9,840 nucleotides of DNA from contig JAJTHR010000251.1 of the NCBI GenBank assembly GCA_021298935.1, forward strand, positions 1-9,840, given 5' to 3'. The notes under the pieces are model-generated. The model worked only from the letters and a program-made list of their open reading frames with translations, made no database searches and had not been told where the DNA came from. Within the stretch, counting starts at the first letter, position 1, and the number at the start of each line of letters is the position of its first letter. Shown piece after piece: positions 1 through 6,305 of the stretch. Position numbers and translations under genes: made by a program. Source of the stretch: Parachlamydia sp. GTDB lineage: Bacteria; Chlamydiota; Chlamydiia; Chlamydiales; Parachlamydiaceae.

Positions 1-139
1 AATTTTTCATCGGCATCTTTTACGTCCCAGCTCATTGCTCGATCTTGCAAACTTATCCAAGTTTGCTGCGATCTCCGCAATGTACTGGGCCATAAAATCT
101 CGCCGCCAAAAATTTAAGAACCTACCCGCGCACGGTATA
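1..139 (-). repeat. Palindromic repeat element B, left copy (truncated by window edge)
   Basis: This is the reverse complement of 9676-9814 with four mismatches over 139 bases. Its outer end reads GTATA at 135-139, matching the TATAC that begins the right copy. The central part (about 29-97) folds on itself: an arm with GTCCCAG and CATTGC pairs with GCAATG and CTGGGAC around a small loop. The outermost part of the other arm lies before base 1. It stops 5 bases from the stop codon of the small protein gene at 145-540, so it could also act as a hairpin at the end of that transcript. No coding function is visible. Confidence 0.85.
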
Positions 140-144
140 TCTCC

Positions 145-540
145 TCAATAAAGATACTCTTCAATTGGTTGTTCAGGATTTCTCGGATCATTCAAGCCAA
201 TGCAACACACAATGTATTTTTTGAGCACTCCGTATGACCATAGAGAACCTATAATGGGAGTAAAGCGAATAATGCCGATTAGCATATGCAAACTATGCTC
301 CTCGAATTGATAACCTGGCAATGCACGGATTCTTCGATTGACTTCAATTTCCTGGGGTGTATTAAGCACGCGCTCTCTTTCTTCATAAAGTGTAGCCTCA
401 CCTTTCCATGTTCCTTTAAAATAGGCGGTCGCAAGATCATTAATCACTTTAAACGTATTCGAAATAAAAGTTGCTGCCCCTATGCCTTGTTGAATGAATG
501 GTATTATGCATAATGCATTTGTTGTATTTGAAATAGTCAT
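145..540 (-). CDS. Small hydrophobic protein of unknown function (131 aa)
   Basis: I do not recognise this family. The protein has two hydrophobic stretches, roughly residues 9-33 and 84-116 (the second contains IGIIRFTPIIGSLWSYG and a CC pair). A charged, probably soluble middle lies between them (EERERVLNTPQEIEVNRRIR, about 53-72). The C-terminus is acidic and proline-containing (NPEQPIEEYLY). Two hydrophobic hairpin-like segments around a polar centre would suit a membrane-associated protein, possibly a host-membrane one in a chlamydia, but that is inference. The start is ATG, with only a weak GAG about 6 bases upstream. It lies 63 bases after the glycosyltransferase gene on the same strand, so it may be the last gene of that operon or have its own promoter in the AT-rich gap. 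It ends just before repeat element B. Confidence 0.65.
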   Translation of the reverse strand: MTISNTTNALCIIPFIQQGIGAATFISNTFKVINDLATAYFKGTWKGEATLYEERERVLNTPQEIEVNRRIRALPGYQFEEHSLHMLIGIIRFTPIIGSLWSYGVLKKYIVCCIGLNDPRNPEQPIEEYLY

Positions 541-603
541 ATTATTCTCATTTTTTTATTAATTACGACTAGTTTTAAATTTTTTAGAACAATATATCAA
601 GTT

Positions 604-1356
604 TTATTCCCTCAATTGATGAAAATTAATGGATTCTTCACGAATGTGCTGCTTGCCGCGGTCTGCTACCCAATGCACAATGACTGCCTCGGGATTTCCC
701 CCTTGCGCCATGCGCCAGTTATAAATTTGCGGCAATTCTTGAAAGGTATATCCATTTTGGCGGATCACTTGAGCCAGCAAATCTGAATCGCCAGGAAAGC
801 AGGCATTCTGCTCTCTAACTCCCTCGGCCCATTTAAAAAGTACCTCTGAATCCTTTTTAAATACCACAACGCCGGCATTGTAGGTTTTTTCATCAGGCTT
901 AAGCAGCCCCGCTGCTCTGTAGTGCTGCAGAGCAAAGTCGGGCTGCGGGGCAAGCGACAAACCTGCTTTCGTCTCGCAATAATCAAACAGGGGCGTAAGC
1001 GGTTTTTTAATTTCACAATCCACATCCGTCCAGATCGTCCGCTCAAAAGGGCTTTTAAGCATAGCTAAAGGCTTTTTTAGGCAAAAACCACGCACTTTCC
1101 AGAAATTTTTATTATGAAAAAGAGCCTGCCATTGCAGCACAAGCTCAGGGGCGATACGCTCTTTTGGAACCAGAAAGTCAAGCGGTTCCCGAAAAGGGAT
1201 GACTTTCCCCCTTTGCTTGCACCATTCAAGCGCTTCAGGAGAAAGGCCAAAATCGATCATAGCGACGGGAAGAGTATTTTGCGCGGCATAATGGTGCCAC
1301 CACCAGGGAAGCATCCATTCAAGCGTTTCATCGCTTGCGATCAATATCCCATCCAT
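604..1356 (-). CDS. GT8-like (GT-A fold) glycosyltransferase
   Basis: A 250-residue protein with the pattern of family 8-type nucleotide-sugar transferases. A DxD metal/nucleotide-sugar site is seen as TIWTDVDCEI (Asp111 and Asp113). It is followed by YNAGVVVF (159-166), the conserved N-A-G strand of the acceptor side, then GDSDLLAQ (189-196) and a C-terminal VHWVADRGKQH segment (227-237) that resembles the His-containing motif near the end of GT8 enzymes. No signal peptide or membrane span is visible, so it should act in the cytoplasm. Its ATG follows the symporter stop codon by 3 bases (TAAGACATG), indicating translational coupling. The company of gmhA and lpxK suggests transfer of a sugar to lipopolysaccharide, but a host-directed role cannot be excluded and the donor and acceptor cannot be read from the sequence. 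Confidence 0.8.
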   Translation of the reverse strand: MDGILIASDETLEWMLPWWWHHYAAQNTLPVAMIDFGLSPEALEWCKQRGKVIPFREPLDFLVPKERIAPELVLQWQALFHNKNFWKVRGFCLKKPLAMLKSPFERTIWTDVDCEIKKPLTPLFDYCETKAGLSLAPQPDFALQHYRAAGLLKPDEKTYNAGVVVFKKDSEVLFKWAEGVREQNACFPGDSDLLAQVIRQNGYTFQELPQIYNWRMAQGGNPEAVIVHWVADRGKQHIREESINFHQLRE

Positions 1357-1359
1357 GTC

Positions 1360-2585
1360 TTATGCTTCTTCAAATTCGACAAGGTCTGCATGCTCGTATT
1401 TATTAATATCCAGCTCGCCTTCTTGCCTGGCGATCAGGACGGTCACTGCAGCATCCCCTAAGATGTTCAGCACAGTGGTGACCATTTCTCTTAGCCGGTC
1501 AATGCCTGCAATGACTGCTAACCCTTCAAGAGGCAGGCCCAGAGCTGAAAGAACGGCTGAAAGCATAATGAAGCCACTGCCCGGTACCCCAGCAGTTCCT
1601 ATGGCAGAAAGCGTGGAAGTAAGGGTCAATGTAATATAGGAAGACAGATCAAGGGGGATTCCATAGGCATTCGCTACAAAAATGGCGCTCATTGCCTGAA
1701 AAATGGCGGTCCCGTTCATATTCATTGTAATTCCAAGCGGCAGTACAAATCCGGAAATATTTTTTGAAACGCCAAGATTTTCCTGCACACAATGCATGGC
1801 AACAGGCAAGGTAGCCGCGCTGCTCCCCGTGGAAAAGGCCATGATGATGGCATCCCCCATGCCTCTTAAAAAAGGGGCAACTTTTAATCGTCCAAGCCCT
1901 CTGATAATTCCTAAGCAATAAATGAGGAGAAAATGAACGAGGCAGGCAACATAGTATCCACCAAGAAACTTTAACAAGGGGAGCAGTAATTTTAGACCAA
2001 AAGTTCCTGCCACCCATGCCATAATGGCAAAAACACCGTAGGGTGAAAATTCCATCACTAGAGAGGTGAGGCGGTACATCACATCGGACAACGATTCGAT
2101 GACTGCATACAAGGGCTTTCCCTTCTCACCTGAAAAGTTAATGGCGAGCCCTAAAAAGAGGGAGAAAACAATGATTTGTAAAATATTTCCCTCAGCCAGC
2201 GATTTCACAGGATTCGACGGAAATATGGAAACAGCGATATCGCCAATGCTCAAACGGGTGGCTATCGTCTCGCTTTCCGCTTGAAGCCCAAGCCCCCCTC
2301 CCACCTGAAAAAACAGGGCAAGTACGATTCCAATCAGGATAGAAATCAAAGTGGTGGTCAAATAAATCCCGATCGCTTTCCCGCCTACACGTCCAAGCTT
2401 TTTTGGGTCATGGATCGTGCAAATACCAGCTGTCATGGAAGAAAGAATCAGCAAAGGAATGATCATGCTGATCAAATTTAAAAAAATCTTACCCAAGGGT
2501 TGCAGATAAACAGCCTTTTCGCCAATCAGCATTCCTGTTAAGACACCAGCCCCAAGGCCAATAAAATCTTCTTCCAAAGCTTCAT
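1360..2585 (-). CDS. gltT: SLC1/DAACS-family amino-acid:cation symporter, N-terminus split by a one-base frameshift
   Basis: An inner-membrane secondary transporter of the glutamate/neutral amino acid family. The long open frame (405 codons, opening at TTG 2577) shows the hallmark signatures: hairpin 1 as TGSSAATLPVA (250-260), NMNGT in helix 7 (286-290), hairpin 2 as GTAGVPGSG (327-335), and helix 8 as GIDRLREMVTTVLNILGD (358-375). Its first residues do not look like a family start. A better one, ATG at 2585, abuts the lpxK stop and reads MKLWKKILLALG, then runs into TAA. One extra base, or a -1 slip, at the GGGG run (2550-2553) joins it to the long frame as MKLWKKILLALGAGVLTG. That gives about 408 residues, close to family size. 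The feature therefore starts at 2585. It may be a sequencing error, a recoded gene or a recent lesion. Compared with the archaeal transporter GltPh, the substrate-binding Arg397 position is Thr367, so neutral amino acids are a plausible substrate. Confidence 0.85.
2550..2553 (-). other. Frameshift point (GGGG run) in the symporter N-terminus
   Basis: On the minus strand the ATG frame from 2585 reads TTG GGG CTG here and reaches TAA five codons later. The downstream transporter frame reads CTT GGG GCT. A Gly tRNA slipping back one base on GGGG, or a fifth G in the DNA, would join the two frames without changing other residues. The evidence is that the resulting N-terminus resembles other members of the family. 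Confidence 0.6.
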
Positions 2586-3695
2586 TTATCTAAAACTCAT
2601 CTTTTCAATGTGCGTTATAAAATTTTTCCATTCATCTTTGCCCTCAACTATTTTGAGCTCGATTTGTACCCAGGCAACAGGCAGGCTGACTGCGCTCAAG
2701 TTCGGCAGCTTGACGTAATCCTTTTCCGTGCAGACCAGCCAAGCAGCCCCTAATTGCTTGCATTCTTTTGCAAACCTCTCCAGGCTCTTTTCCTTAATGG
2801 TGTCATGATCGGGCAGGCAAAGTTCTGAAACGACAAGGGCCCCCTCAGCTTCTAAAAGGCTTTTAAAATATTCAGGGTTGGCTATTGTGCAAAATAAACC
2901 GATTCGTTGATTTTGGAAAGAAGTTATTTCCTGCCCGTCCATCTCTGTGCGATTTGAAATCTCTGTTTGTATGCCGATTGACGGAGCGCTCGTGTAGGCT
3001 TGAAGATAGGCCTTCACCCGGTTGTACTGCTCTTTTGAAGCCGCATGATTGATCACAAGCAAATCTGCACGGCCTAATGATTTTTTTTCCTCTCTCAAAA
3101 AACCCCTGGGAAGAAAATGATCGCATCCGAACGGATCGCCCGCATCAATCAGAACAATGTCTAGATCGCGCGCCAATCGGCGGTGCTGCATGGCATCATC
3201 GAGCAATATCACTTCCGCCCCTTCTTTTGCAGCCAGAAAGGACCCCTTCCTGCGATTCCACCCCACAATGACGAGGGATTCAGGAAAGCGTTTCGCCAAC
3301 AAATAAGGCTCGTCACCGCAATATGTGGGATGGTGTTGAGGTCCTTCCCCAGCGCATAGCAGCACAGGGTCTTTCAATTTTTCAGCTTTCGAGCGGTAGC
3401 CGCGCGTCAGGATGGCTAATTTCCGCCTCCCATAGAAGTGGGAAGCCAAGAAAAGAGTAAAAGGTGTTTTTCCTGTCCCCCCGGCAACAATATTGCCGAC
3501 ACTGATGACTAGTGAAACGGGCGGAACATATTTTCGCATCCACCCTTTATCGAAACACCAATTTTTAAAGCGGACAGACAGACCGAAAAGGATGCTTAAA
3601 AAAAATAATACCCCCTTAATAAAAGTGGGGAAAATCCCCTTTTTTTTTCCTTTTATAACCCCTTTGATATAGAGCTCGACTTTTTTAACCAGCAT
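2586..3695 (-). CDS. lpxK: Tetraacyldisaccharide 4'-kinase (lipid A biosynthesis)
   Basis: LpxK phosphorylates the 4' position of the lipid A disaccharide on the cytoplasmic face of the inner membrane, using ATP. Seen here, numbered from the ATG at 3695: an N-terminal hydrophobic helix at about 21-43 that would anchor it; the phosphate-binding loop GNIVAGGTGKTP at 67-78; TRGYR near 97-101; GDEP at 127-130; DDAMQHRRL at 166-174, matching the family's DDGxQH element with Ala for Gly; LPRGFLREE at 195-203; and CTEKDYVKL toward the C-terminus. The length (369 residues) is slightly longer than typical enzymes. The frame can be extended 3 codons to a TTG at 3704, but AGGA lies only 2 bases before that TTG and 10 bases before the ATG, so I prefer the ATG. 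It starts 5 bases after the gmhA stop and its own stop abuts the symporter ATG. Confidence 0.93.
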   Translation of the reverse strand: MLVKKVELYIKGVIKGKKKGIFPTFIKGVLFFLSILFGLSVRFKNWCFDKGWMRKYVPPVSLVISVGNIVAGGTGKTPFTLFLASHFYGRRKLAILTRGYRSKAEKLKDPVLLCAGEGPQHHPTYCGDEPYLLAKRFPESLVIVGWNRRKGSFLAAKEGAEVILLDDAMQHRRLARDLDIVLIDAGDPFGCDHFLPRGFLREEKKSLGRADLLVINHAASKEQYNRVKAYLQAYTSAPSIGIQTEISNRTEMDGQEITSFQNQRIGLFCTIANPEYFKSLLEAEGALVVSELCLPDHDTIKEKSLERFAKECKQLGAAWLVCTEKDYVKLPNLSAVSLPVAWVQIELKIVEGKDEWKNFITHIEKMSFR

Positions 3696-3700
3696 GTCTT

Positions 3701-4315
3701 TCAATTCCTAGCGCACTCGTTTTCTAAACAGCAATTTGCTTCGGAATAAAATAATAGTTCCTCTATCCCTTCGATGAGGAGGTGCATAGCTGTCATGTGG
3801 GCTTCCTGAATGCGGTCGGATGTTTCAAATCCCTCGATAAGCAGCTCAAAATCGGCTTGGCCCTTAAGCTCCCCCCCCCCTTTTCCTAAAAAAGCTACGG
3901 TATGCAAGCCTTGCAGCTTGGCTTGTTCAAAAGCTTTCACAATGTTTGGAGAGTTTCCGCTTGTAGTGAGTCCAATAAATACATCGCCTGGCACCCCATG
4001 CGCTTCAATTCCCCTGGCAAACACCCATTCAAACCCCTGGTCGTTACCCACGCAGGTCAGATGGCCAGCCTCAGTTAACGGGATGGCTGGCAGCGCTTTT
4101 CTAGGCTTTCGAAAATAGCCTGTCAGCTCTTCGGCAAAATGGGACGCATCGCACAGACTTCCCCCGTTTCCTGCAATAAGCACTTTCCCTCCTTGGCGAA
4201 AACAATGACTTAAAAGCTGGGAAACGCCTTCTAAAAACCTTAAGGCTCGCGGCTCTTTAAGCTGTTCTTTGGCTAAAAGGCTTTCATTGATGGATTGAAT
4301 GAATTTATTTATCAT
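3701..4315 (-). CDS. gmhA: Sedoheptulose-7-phosphate isomerase (phosphoheptose isomerase)
   Basis: A cytoplasmic SIS-domain enzyme making D-glycero-D-manno-heptose 7-phosphate, the first step toward ADP-heptose for the lipopolysaccharide core. Numbered from the ATG at 4315 (204 residues, normal family length): GNGGS at 49-53 and the substrate-binding TTSGNSPN at about 117-124. The family's metal/active-site residues are in place, His59 and Glu63 in ASHFAEELTG, and Gln170 and His178 in DRIQEAHMTAMH. GNDQGFEW matches the family's GNDxGF segment. The frame continues 24 codons upstream to a TTG at 4387, but that extension has no homologous look and no ribosome site. A run of ten G (3871-3880) encodes three Gly codons and part of a Glu codon upstream of Gln170. 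It heads the operon with lpxK, and the KpsF/GutQ branch of SIS proteins is less likely given these motifs. Confidence 0.88.
   Translation of the reverse strand: MINKFIQSINESLLAKEQLKEPRALRFLEGVSQLLSHCFRQGGKVLIAGNGGSLCDASHFAEELTGYFRKPRKALPAIPLTEAGHLTCVGNDQGFEWVFARGIEAHGVPGDVFIGLTTSGNSPNIVKAFEQAKLQGLHTVAFLGKGGGELKGQADFELLIEGFETSDRIQEAHMTAMHLLIEGIEELLFYSEANCCLENECARN
3871..3880 (-). repeat. Poly-G(10) tract inside gmhA
   Basis: Ten consecutive G on the coding strand (C on the plus strand) read as A-GGG-GGG-GGG-GAG in gmhA. With eleven G the frame meets TAA two codons later (GGA GCT TAA). With nine G it runs about 25 codons to TGA. Both lose catalytic Gln170 and His178. Long G runs are classic slipped-strand mispairing sites, including in chlamydial pmp genes. 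Confidence 0.8.
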
Positions 4316-4429
4316 GAATTTGCTTATAAATATTTTATGAGATTTGTAGAAACTTACTATTTTCAACCAGTTTTTACTTTGAATCAAGCAGAAAAATAAA
4401 TAGCTTCAAAACTCCAACGCTTGAACTGA

Positions 4430-4458
4430 TTGCACATTATTAACTGCTTCATTAAAAT
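4430..4458 (+). promoter_or_regulatory. Candidate sigma-70-type promoter for the Pro/Val-rich protein gene
   Basis: TTGCAC (4430-4435), a 17-base spacer, then TAAAAT (4453-4458) match the -35/-10 layout of the housekeeping promoter, with a good -10 and a moderate -35. They lie 33 bases ahead of the ATG at 4492, in the gap between divergent genes (gmhA leftward). No convincing box pair was found for gmhA. Confidence 0.4.
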
Positions 4459-4491
4459 TAGAGGGCCTAATAGACAACCAAGAGGTCTAAT

Positions 4492-4884
4492 ATGAAATAT
4501 CTTAAATATTCTGTTATAATATTATCTTTAGTTTTAATGGCTGCTTCTGTTCCCTATTTAAGCGCAAAGCACAAGACCAAGCGGCACTCTTTTTTTGGTT
4601 TGAACTTTAACGTGGGCTCTTATCCACGAGTCGTCCATTACGCCCCTGCTCCGGTTCCCGTTCCGGTTGTTGCCCCGGCGCCCGTTGCGGTTTACCCGGT
4701 TCCAGTCAGGTCCGTTCAACCGGTTCCAGTCGCTGCTGTAGAGCCGGCACCAGTCGCCATGCATCCTGTGCCTGTGCCGACGATGGCAGCGTACACCTCA
4801 CGCGCTTACATCCAACCGACGCATTATACGACGCCTGGAAGGATTTACGTGCAGCCGCAATTTTCTTTTTGGACCTATCGTTAA
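4492..4884 (+). CDS. Secreted Pro/Val/Ala-rich protein of unknown function (130 aa)
   Basis: Residues 1-25 form a clear Sec signal peptide: basic MKYLKY, a hydrophobic core SVIILSLVLMAA, and a likely cleavage after YLSA. The mature part begins very basic (KHKTKRHS). It then carries a low-complexity stretch (about 51-96) built from PVPV, APAPV and QPVPV units, with Pro at roughly alternate positions as in extended polyproline-type spacers. It ends in an aromatic tail, QFSFWTYR. Such a protein would be exported to the periplasm or envelope. The Pro-rich part may span a distance or bind peptidoglycan or another protein, but no enzymatic motif is seen. The ribosome site AGAGG lies 6 bases before the ATG. 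The repeat DNA is GC-richer than its surroundings because of the Pro, Val and Ala codons. I know no named homologue. Confidence 0.8.
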   Translation: MKYLKYSVIILSLVLMAASVPYLSAKHKTKRHSFFGLNFNVGSYPRVVHYAPAPVPVPVVAPAPVAVYPVPVRSVQPVPVAAVEPAPVAMHPVPVPTMAAYTSRAYIQPTHYTTPGRIYVQPQFSFWTYR

Positions 4885-4903
4885 TTTGGACATTGCTTAA
4901 TTT

Positions 4904-4951
4904 ATAGCGCTGATTTATAAAAAAATTATTTAGTTTTAGGGTCAGCGCTAT
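4904..4951 (+). promoter_or_regulatory. Inverted repeat enclosing the ribosome site and start of the membrane-protein gene
   Basis: ATAGCGCTGA at 4904-4913 is the exact reverse complement of TCAGCGCTAT at 4942-4951, with a 28-base loop. The right arm covers the spacer and the first two bases of the ATG at 4950, and the AGGG ribosome site (4938-4941) sits in the loop beside the stem. In RNA this could hold translation down; in DNA it could be an operator. No T-run follows, so it is not a standard terminator. Confidence 0.45.
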
Positions 4952-6155
4952 GATCATTTCAATTTTTTCACTCTTACTGGCAGCCATCGGATATTATTAT
5001 TCAGAGACGCTCCCCTTCGCAGGCATCGCCATGCTGCTTGGAGGCTCTCTGGTCGGTTTGATCCTCTTCATCATCCAGGCTCTCCACCTCATTCCCCTTG
5101 AAACGCTTGAACAAAAGCTCGTCCCTAATCTAATGGAGCTGTACCGCAAAAGCCGTCGCCTGCAATTGGGAATGATTTGGCTCCTACTCTTTATCCTCGT
5201 CTCCTATGCATTTGCCATTTTTGCCGAAACAAACCTTCCTTACCGCGAATGGTTTTTCCCCGTTTGGATTGTCGCTTTCGGCATCAGCTTAGATGTACTT
5301 AAAGGGATATGGCGCGCGACACTCAATTTTTTAAATCCCTACTACTTGATCAATCTGTTTGCGCGGGATGCAAAAAAAGCCATTCAGGATGAAAAAGATG
5401 AGGTATTATGGAGCTCGCTCGATAGCCTGTCGGAAATTGCCTTGCGCTCCGTTGAGAAAAGCAAAATTGCGCTGAGCCATCAGACCCTGCAAAATTTGCC
5501 CCCAATCCTGCAAACCTTCTTTGACTCTTCAAAAAGCATCTCGCGTATTAACCTCGATAAGAAAACAGAGAAGGATACAGGCAGCGACGAGGCGAGCTAT
5601 ACTCTATTTTATCTGTTGCAAAAGCTAGAGCTGATCAACGATCGCGCTCTGCAAAATCGACTGGAAGCAGTCTGCCGTCAAATGGTCATTGTGATGGGTA
5701 AGATTATTCTTTCCAGCGCCCGGTTTGATCTTACGATGGTCAGCTTTCCGACCCATTTTTTGACTAAATTTGGCCTGAAGGCCCAGCAGCATCATTTTGA
5801 CGAAGTCGCCGTCCTGACAACAAGCACCCTCCTCGAAATTGCTAAAACCATTCTAACAGACATGGATCTTAATTATGCTGAACTCCAGGAACCCTTCCAG
5901 GCCATCATTAACGGGCTGGATGCCATTGCCAGGGGAACATTCAAAAAGGACAAAAATACAAATATTCAGCTTCTTATCCAGCCATTAAAGGAAATCCGCG
6001 CCCTTCTTGAAACGGATAAAATGGAAAAGCATCCGGATACTCCCGGGGTATTGGCACAAATTGATCGCTCCATCGAGGAATTCACTGCTCTTGAGCAAGT
6101 CATGCGCACGATTCCTCCTCTGCCCGGCATGAACGAAATAGGTGAATCACCTTAA
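4950..6155 (+). CDS. Four-helix membrane protein with a large helical cytoplasmic domain, function unknown (401 aa)
   Basis: The N-terminal third has four hydrophobic spans at about 1-17, 23-45, 72-92 and 102-122, with a basic loop RKSRR (66-70) between spans 2 and 3. The rest (about 130-401) has no hydrophobic span. It is rich in Leu, Lys, Glu and Asp with helix-like spacing, and ends in a Pro-containing tail. The many basic residues in the middle loop and after span 4 place the large domain in the cytoplasm by the positive-inside rule. No transport or enzyme motif was recognised. Start: ATG with AGGG 8 bases upstream, inside an inverted repeat. It follows the secreted protein gene by 65 bases on the same strand and may be cotranscribed with it. 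A hairpin with T-run marks its end. Its base composition resembles the core genes to the left rather than the AT-rich genes to the right. Confidence 0.78.
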   Translation: MIISIFSLLLAAIGYYYSETLPFAGIAMLLGGSLVGLILFIIQALHLIPLETLEQKLVPNLMELYRKSRRLQLGMIWLLLFILVSYAFAIFAETNLPYREWFFPVWIVAFGISLDVLKGIWRATLNFLNPYYLINLFARDAKKAIQDEKDEVLWSSLDSLSEIALRSVEKSKIALSHQTLQNLPPILQTFFDSSKSISRINLDKKTEKDTGSDEASYTLFYLLQKLELINDRALQNRLEAVCRQMVIVMGKIILSSARFDLTMVSFPTHFLTKFGLKAQQHHFDEVAVLTTSTLLEIAKTILTDMDLNYAELQEPFQAIINGLDAIARGTFKKDKNTNIQLLIQPLKEIRALLETDKMEKHPDTPGVLAQIDRSIEEFTALEQVMRTIPPLPGMNEIGESP

Positions 6156-6187
6156 ACTTACCCTCCTGTGATTCATTTTTAGTTTTT
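6140..6187 (+). terminator. Likely rho-independent terminator after the membrane-protein gene
   Basis: TGAATCAC (6143-6150) pairs exactly with GTGATTCA (6168-6175), and the stem can be extended outward by G-T wobbles. It is followed by TTTTT at 6176-6180 and a second TTTTT at 6183-6187. The left arm overlaps the last codons and the stop of the gene. The 17-base loop is long, so strength is uncertain. Confidence 0.5.
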
Positions 6188-6305
6188 AAATAAATTTAGT
6201 TAATTTAATAAAAATAATAAAATTACGAATAAAAATTTTATCAAAAAAATATTCCATTAATTTTCCTTCTTTGTTAATTTGAAGTTAAATACAAAAGGGT
6301 TAGGT

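Noticed and set aside
1355..2481. Several plus-strand open frames of 66-94 codons opposite the symporter gene
   Set aside because: They are antisense to a gene with strong family motifs and have no ribosome sites or recognisable products.
3627..3648. GGGGA/TCCCC hairpin followed by nine T on the plus strand, inside lpxK
   Set aside because: It looks like a terminator for antisense transcription, but the stem is only 5 bp with a 3-base loop. The coding strand simply reads Lys-Gly-Lys-Lys-Lys-Gly codons, so chance is the simpler explanation.
3640..3648. Run of nine A on the coding strand of lpxK as a slippage site
   Set aside because: A-runs from lysine codons are common in AT-rich genes and lpxK should be needed at all times. 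The G10 run in gmhA is far more notable.
4316..4387. 24-codon N-terminal extension of gmhA to a TTG start
   Set aside because: No ribosome site was seen and the extension exceeds the usual length of the family. ATG 4315 gives a normal 204-residue enzyme.
4558..4987. Minus-strand frames opposite the Pro/Val-rich protein gene
   Set aside because: They mirror the low-complexity GGAACCGG-type codons. The plus-strand frame has a signal peptide and a ribosome site, the minus frames have neither.
6279..6305. TTG start nine codons upstream of the U-box gene ATG
   Set aside because: ATG 6306 has AAGGG at ideal spacing. The TTG lies in AT-rich leader with no ribosome site.
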